Positions 22,390 through 24,955 of a stretch of 24,955 nucleotides of DNA are shown piece by piece. Source of the DNA: Limiplasma sp048370855 (GTDB lineage Bacteria; Bacillota; Clostridia; Christensenellales; Aristaeellaceae). The stretch covers positions 1-24,955 of the forward strand of contig DBGEOK010000010.1 in NCBI GenBank assembly GCA_048370855.1, read 5' to 3'. The position numbers were made by a program, and so were the translations under genes. The first letter of the stretch is position 1. The number at the start of each line of letters is the position of its first letter. The notes beneath the pieces were generated by a model. That model was not told where the DNA came from. It was given only the letters and a program-made list of their open reading frames with translations, and ran no database searches.

Positions 22390-22902
22390 ATGAAAAAGCT
22401 TTTGGCACTGGTACTGGGACTGGCGATGATTTTATGCGTGAACGGGCTGGCGTTCGCCGCCGACTATAACGAGGATGGCGGTACCGCCACTTTGACCGCC
22501 GCCGCGACCAAGACCGAGACCACCTCGATAACCGTTACGTGGAACCAGGATCTTGCGGTTGCGTATACGTGGGCTTCAGGCAAATGGTCTGCCGCGATCA
22601 CCAACGCGGATGTAAACTTTACTGCCACCAACAACTCCAGCGGCGCTCGCAAGGTGACCGCGACGTGGGCGGCGAACGCTGATTTGGGCAAGTATGGCCT
22701 GTCCGCCACCGCCCCTGCGACGGGGATGTTTGCCGGCGAGGACATTGCCCGCGGAGCGACCTCCACGGCGGACGCCACCAAGCTGACGTTTTCAACCTCC
22801 GGCGACCCGGACGCGGCCACGATTGACGCCATGGCCACCGGCGCGACGCCGACGGTCGGCACGGTGACGTTTGCGATCGGCGCCGCCACCCCCGCCCCGT
22901 AA
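22390..22902 (+). CDS. Small secreted beta-rich protein, paralogue of gene C (gene B)
   Basis: A 170-residue protein with a clear signal peptide (1-23, cut at AFA-AD). The mature part is rich in Thr, Ala, Ser and Asn and free of Cys, with a core SITVTWNQDLAVAYTWASGK followed by NNSSG and KVTATW. It aligns along its whole length with gene C: VTW-x-Q, a Y-x-W motif, G-x-W, an N-x-S-x-G turn, a helix-like DAMATG near 145, and a final VTFAIG strand. I know similar small Firmicutes proteins by pattern but cannot name a Pfam family. Composition and position suggest an abundant surface or matrix subunit. AGAAAGGG with 9 bases spacing selects the ATG at 22390 over one three codons upstream. A perfect hairpin at 22923 may end its message. 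Confidence 0.8.
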   Translation: MKKLLALVLGLAMILCVNGLAFAADYNEDGGTATLTAAATKTETTSITVTWNQDLAVAYTWASGKWSAAITNADVNFTATNNSSGARKVTATWAANADLGKYGLSATAPATGMFAGEDIARGATSTADATKLTFSTSGDPDAATIDAMATGATPTVGTVTFAIGAATPAP

Positions 22903-22922
22903 TCAAAGACGACCTGATGATT

Positions 22923-23191
22923 CTGAGGGCAGGCACCTGCGTGCCTGCCCTCAGGCCGTCGAAAAAGCCCGCTTGACGGCGGCGTTTTCCGCCGGTGACT
23001 TGCGGAAATGCGTCACCCTGGCTGAAGCCGTCCGCCGCGCGGGCGCGACGCACGGCGAAAGCGGCGGAGCCATGGCCGGGCGAGGGCCGGCCATGGCGAT
23101 ACGATCCCATTCGGAGGGGCAGCGGCCCCTCCGGCCCATCCCAAAAGGGGATTTTTCCGACATGCTGAGGGCGGGCAAAGTGCCTGCCCTC
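22923..23191. repeat. Composite hairpin repeat, unit 2
   Basis: It starts with a 14-bp perfect stem CTGAGGGCAGGCAC / GTGCCTGCCCTCAG (22923-22954) whose end runs into the box TCAGGCCGTCGAAAAAGCCC. It continues with an 11-bp stem GCCATGGCCGG / CCGGCCATGGC (23069-23097), then GATACGAT, a GGAGGGGC / GCCCCTCC stem and CCCAAAA. It ends in a second CTGAGGGCGGGCA hairpin (23165-23191). The order of parts matches unit 1 at 20582-20798, but the outer stems differ. It fills most of the gap between genes B and C. Confidence 0.75.
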
Positions 23192-23213
23192 TCGTCCACC
23201 ATCCGCTTTCCCG

Positions 23214-23243
23214 TTGCGAAAGGCCGCCTTGGCGTGGTAAAAT
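23214..23243 (+). promoter_or_regulatory. Promoter of gene C
   Basis: -35 TTGCGA, 18-base spacer, extended -10 TG-G-TAAAAT (23238-23243). The surrounding CTTGGCGTGGTAAAATAA is almost the same as at 18855-18873. Genes C, D and E can thus be transcribed apart from A and B. Confidence 0.65.
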
Positions 23244-23289
23244 AATAGCGCATCGAGGCAAGCCGACGACGGAGGGAGGGTGCGAGCCT

Positions 23290-23814
23290 GTGAAAAAGCT
23301 GACGTGCTTGCTGCTGGCGGCGCTGCTGTGCCGGCTTCCGGACGCCGCCCTGTCCGCCCCGCTCAGCTTTGACGTGGGCGCGCCGGTGGTTGTGGAAAAG
23401 GCGTCCGCCGAAGAGCCCGCGCAAAGCGTCAGCGTTCGGGTTACGTGGGAGCAGCCGGCCCTCGAGTACGAGTGGAGGGACGGGGCTTGGCAGCCGATGC
23501 CTTGCGAGGCGTCCGTGACCGTAATCAACCAGAGCGCGGGCGTGGACGTGGTTGTGACCCTCGCGTGCCAGAAGGATTTTTGGGATTCGGGAGCCGCCTA
23601 TGAAAGCGTGAGCACCGGGCGGCTGGGCTGCCTGGGCGCGGACTGCGCGTATGGCGGGAACGTGGAAGAAACGGTGCGTTATCGGTTTGTTCCGCCGGAT
23701 ACAAGGCTCAGCGACGAGCAGATGGACGCGATCGTCGGCAAGACGTTCAACGCGGTCCTGACGGTGAGCGTGGACGGAACGGCCCACGGAGCCGCCGATC
23801 CCGCCGGATCATAA
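23290..23814 (+). CDS. Small secreted beta-rich protein with four cysteines, paralogue of gene B (gene C)
   Basis: A 174-residue protein with a signal peptide (1-22, cut near LSA-AP). The mature part follows gene B: SVRVTWEQPALEYEWRDGAW, then NQSAG, VVVTL, a helix-like SDEQMDAIVG and a closing AVLTVSVDG strand. Unlike B it has four mature cysteines (in MPCEA, LACQK and GCLGADC), which could form disulfides outside the cell, and is more acidic. It may be a minor or tip subunit, or a chaperone-like partner of B; that is inference. The start is GTG at 23290 after a double GGAGGGAGGG about 9 bases upstream. Its stop TAA shares bases with the AAGGAGG of gene D, so the two are translationally coupled. 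Confidence 0.78.
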   Translation: MKKLTCLLLAALLCRLPDAALSAPLSFDVGAPVVVEKASAEEPAQSVSVRVTWEQPALEYEWRDGAWQPMPCEASVTVINQSAGVDVVVTLACQKDFWDSGAAYESVSTGRLGCLGADCAYGGNVEETVRYRFVPPDTRLSDEQMDAIVGKTFNAVLTVSVDGTAHGAADPAGS

Positions 23815-23828
23815 GGAGGTCGTCCCCT

Positions 23829-24371
23829 GTGCAGAAAAAACGATTCGGGAGAAAGGCGCTCGTCATCGCGCTGGCGGCCGCCGCGCTGGTTACGGCGGCG
23901 GTCTGCGGCGTTTTGTACCTTGGGTCCACGCGGGTAAGCTATACGCCCCCGCCCGTGGAGGAGCTGGCCGTGGCCATTGCGCAGACGCCGCTCAACGGCA
24001 TGGAGCCGGCGCTGTCCACGCAGAATTACAGCGTGGTGCTGGAGCCGCCGCTCGCGCTGCTGGGGTCGAACACTTTGGCGCTGAATTTTGCCAACCCTTC
24101 GCAAAACAAGGCGTGGCTGCTGCTGGATATCCGCCAGTGGAGCACGGGGCTGCTGCTGTACCGGACGGGCCGCGTGGCGCCGGGCATGGCGCTGACCTCC
24201 CTGCCGCTGTCCCGGGAGGCGGTGGAGATCCTCATGGGCGAGGGAGCGCAGACGACGGTGTCTTTGGTGGTTTATTCCTTCGCGCTGGACAACTTCCAGA
24301 GCATGGGGGAAATCCGGCTGGACGTGCCGCTGATGACGGGGGCGGACCTGCCGCAGACGGAATCCCCGTGA
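23829..24371 (+). CDS. Membrane-anchored single-module protein related to gene A (gene D)
   Basis: A 180-residue protein with a basic N terminus (MQKKRFGRK), one membrane helix (about 10-31) without an evident cleavage site, a short Pro-rich spacer, and an extracellular module (about 62-172). The module shows the same points as those in gene A: LNFANPSQNKAWLLLDI against VDFTNP, GRVAPGMAL against KGIPPGKRV, and a late strand pair around VVYSFALDNFQSMGEIRLDV. It would stand on the outer face of the membrane and could hold or receive the secreted partners A, B and C. The start is GTG at 23829, set by AAGGAGG at 8 bases, overlapping the stop of C. Gene E follows after 13 bases, so C-D-E form a tight unit. 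Confidence 0.75.
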   Translation: MQKKRFGRKALVIALAAAALVTAAVCGVLYLGSTRVSYTPPPVEELAVAIAQTPLNGMEPALSTQNYSVVLEPPLALLGSNTLALNFANPSQNKAWLLLDIRQWSTGLLLYRTGRVAPGMALTSLPLSREAVEILMGEGAQTTVSLVVYSFALDNFQSMGEIRLDVPLMTGADLPQTESP

Positions 24372-24384
24372 GAGGAGAATGCGC

Positions 24385-24955
24385 ATGACAAATCAAAAAA
24401 GGAACCGCGGCCTGCTGTGCGCCGCGATTGCGCTTTCCATGCTGCTTCCGGGACCGGCGCTGTCGGAACTGCCGGTAGACTGGGACGGTCGCCTGGAATC
24501 CCTGACGCCGGAGGAATGCCTGGCCCTGACGGAGGAGGAGCAGGCCGAGCTGGGCATCGTCGTGCTGCCCGACGGACTGTGGGAGCCGCTGGCAACGCCC
24601 GCGACGAGCCCAGAAACGGCCATGCCGGGGGACGCGGGAGAGAGCCCGAGCCCAACGGCGGTAACGGAGCCGGAGGCCGGGAATGCGGAGGCCGGCAGCG
24701 CGGAGGCTTCGCCGTCTGCCCAGCCGCTGGCAACGCCCGCGCCGAGCCCAGGAACGGCCATGCCGGGGGACGCGGGAGAGAGCCCGAGCCCGACGGCGGT
24801 AACGGAGCCGGGGGCCGGGAACGCTGGGGCCGGCAACGCGGAGGCTTCGCCTACGGCCCATCCGCTGGCAACGCCCGCGACGAGCCCAGAAACGGCCATG
24901 CCGGGGGACGCCTTTACCAAAGTCATCGTCGTCGCATCCCGTAAACAGTGCCCCG
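24385..24955 (+). CDS. Secreted Pro/Thr/Ala-rich repeat protein, 3' end outside window (gene E)
   Basis: 190 codons are visible. A signal peptide (about 1-27: MTNQKRNRGLL, hydrophobic core, PGPALS) precedes a short region (LPVDWDGRLESLTPEECLAL, TEEEQAELGIVVLPDGLW). Then a 46-residue tandem repeat begins PLATPATSPETAMPGDA and is rich in Pro, Thr, Ser, Glu and Gly. Two full copies and the start of a third are present, after which the sequence becomes FTKVIVVASRKQCP at the edge. Such low-complexity repeats usually act as a stalk or wall-spanning spacer in adhesins. GAGGAG lies 7 bases before the ATG. It is coupled to genes C and D. The functional head of the protein lies beyond the window, so its role is open. 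Confidence 0.8.
   Translation, partial: MTNQKRNRGLLCAAIALSMLLPGPALSELPVDWDGRLESLTPEECLALTEEEQAELGIVVLPDGLWEPLATPATSPETAMPGDAGESPSPTAVTEPEAGNAEAGSAEASPSAQPLATPAPSPGTAMPGDAGESPSPTAVTEPGAGNAGAGNAEASPTAHPLATPATSPETAMPGDAFTKVIVVASRKQCP
24586..24911 (+). repeat. 138-bp in-frame tandem repeat within gene E
   Basis: Units start at 24586, 24724 and 24862, exactly 138 bases apart. The third unit keeps only about 50 bases. Copies differ at a few bases, some changing residues (SPE/SPG, TEPE/TEPG, SAQ/TAH). The period is a multiple of three, so copy-number change would keep the frame. Confidence 0.92.

Noticed and set aside
24417..24944. 175-codon plus-strand frame near the right edge
   Set aside because: It is one base off from the gene E frame, which has a ribosome site, a signal peptide and the in-frame repeat.

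Overview
The window looks like a chromosomal piece of a spore-forming Bacillota (Clostridia-type) bacterium with high G+C, roughly 60-65 % by eye. The evidence is the adjacent spoIID and spoIIQ genes, GGAGG ribosome sites in front of almost every gene, sigma-A promoters with extended -10 boxes, DegV/XRE/GntR/MATE families typical of gut Firmicutes, and small secreted-protein genes. A high-GC gut clostridial lineage such as Christensenellales or Oscillospirales is likely, but I cannot name a genus. No rRNA, tRNA, CRISPR array, transposase, integrase or prophage gene was seen.

Layout. 1-886 (-): a BspA-type leucine-rich surface protein broken by a 1-base frameshift and running off the left edge. 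1353-2233: two divergent XRE-type regulators. 2488-3396 (-): a DegV protein. 3642-6549 (+): a UBA-like/DUF4342 membrane protein, then an OmpR-family response regulator and its histidine kinase, preceded by four 11-bp-phased repeats that look like a response-regulator operator. 6630-9373: two divergent CapA-type metallophosphatases with a broken small ORF between them. 9399-10784 (+): a MATE exporter whose -10 box sits on the axis of a nested dyad. 10788-12152 (-): a D-Ala-D-Ala carboxypeptidase. 12288-14173 (+): spoIID and spoIIQ, which act together in engulfment. 14232-16067 (+): glmS, whose leader is too short for a glmS ribozyme. 16306-18726 (-): a soluble PAS hybrid kinase, divergent from 19032-20534 (+), a regulator with two GntR-type DNA-binding domains in one chain. 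20535-21180: a gene-free stretch full of hairpin repeats.

The most unusual part is 21224-24955 (+): five consecutive genes for exported proteins that I cannot assign to a named family. Genes A and D share one extracellular module (twice in A, once behind a membrane anchor in D). Genes B and C are full-length paralogues of each other. Gene E starts a larger Pro/Thr-rich secreted protein with a 138-bp tandem repeat. Together they look like a small surface-structure locus: secreted subunits, a membrane-anchored partner and a stalk-like protein. A composite repeat lies between B and C and another lies upstream of A. Each repeat unit carries several perfect hairpins, and the hairpin stems are alike within a unit but differ between units.

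Cell-envelope work (peptidoglycan trimming, amino-sugar supply, sporulation engulfment, CapA proteins, surface proteins) and signal transduction dominate the window.
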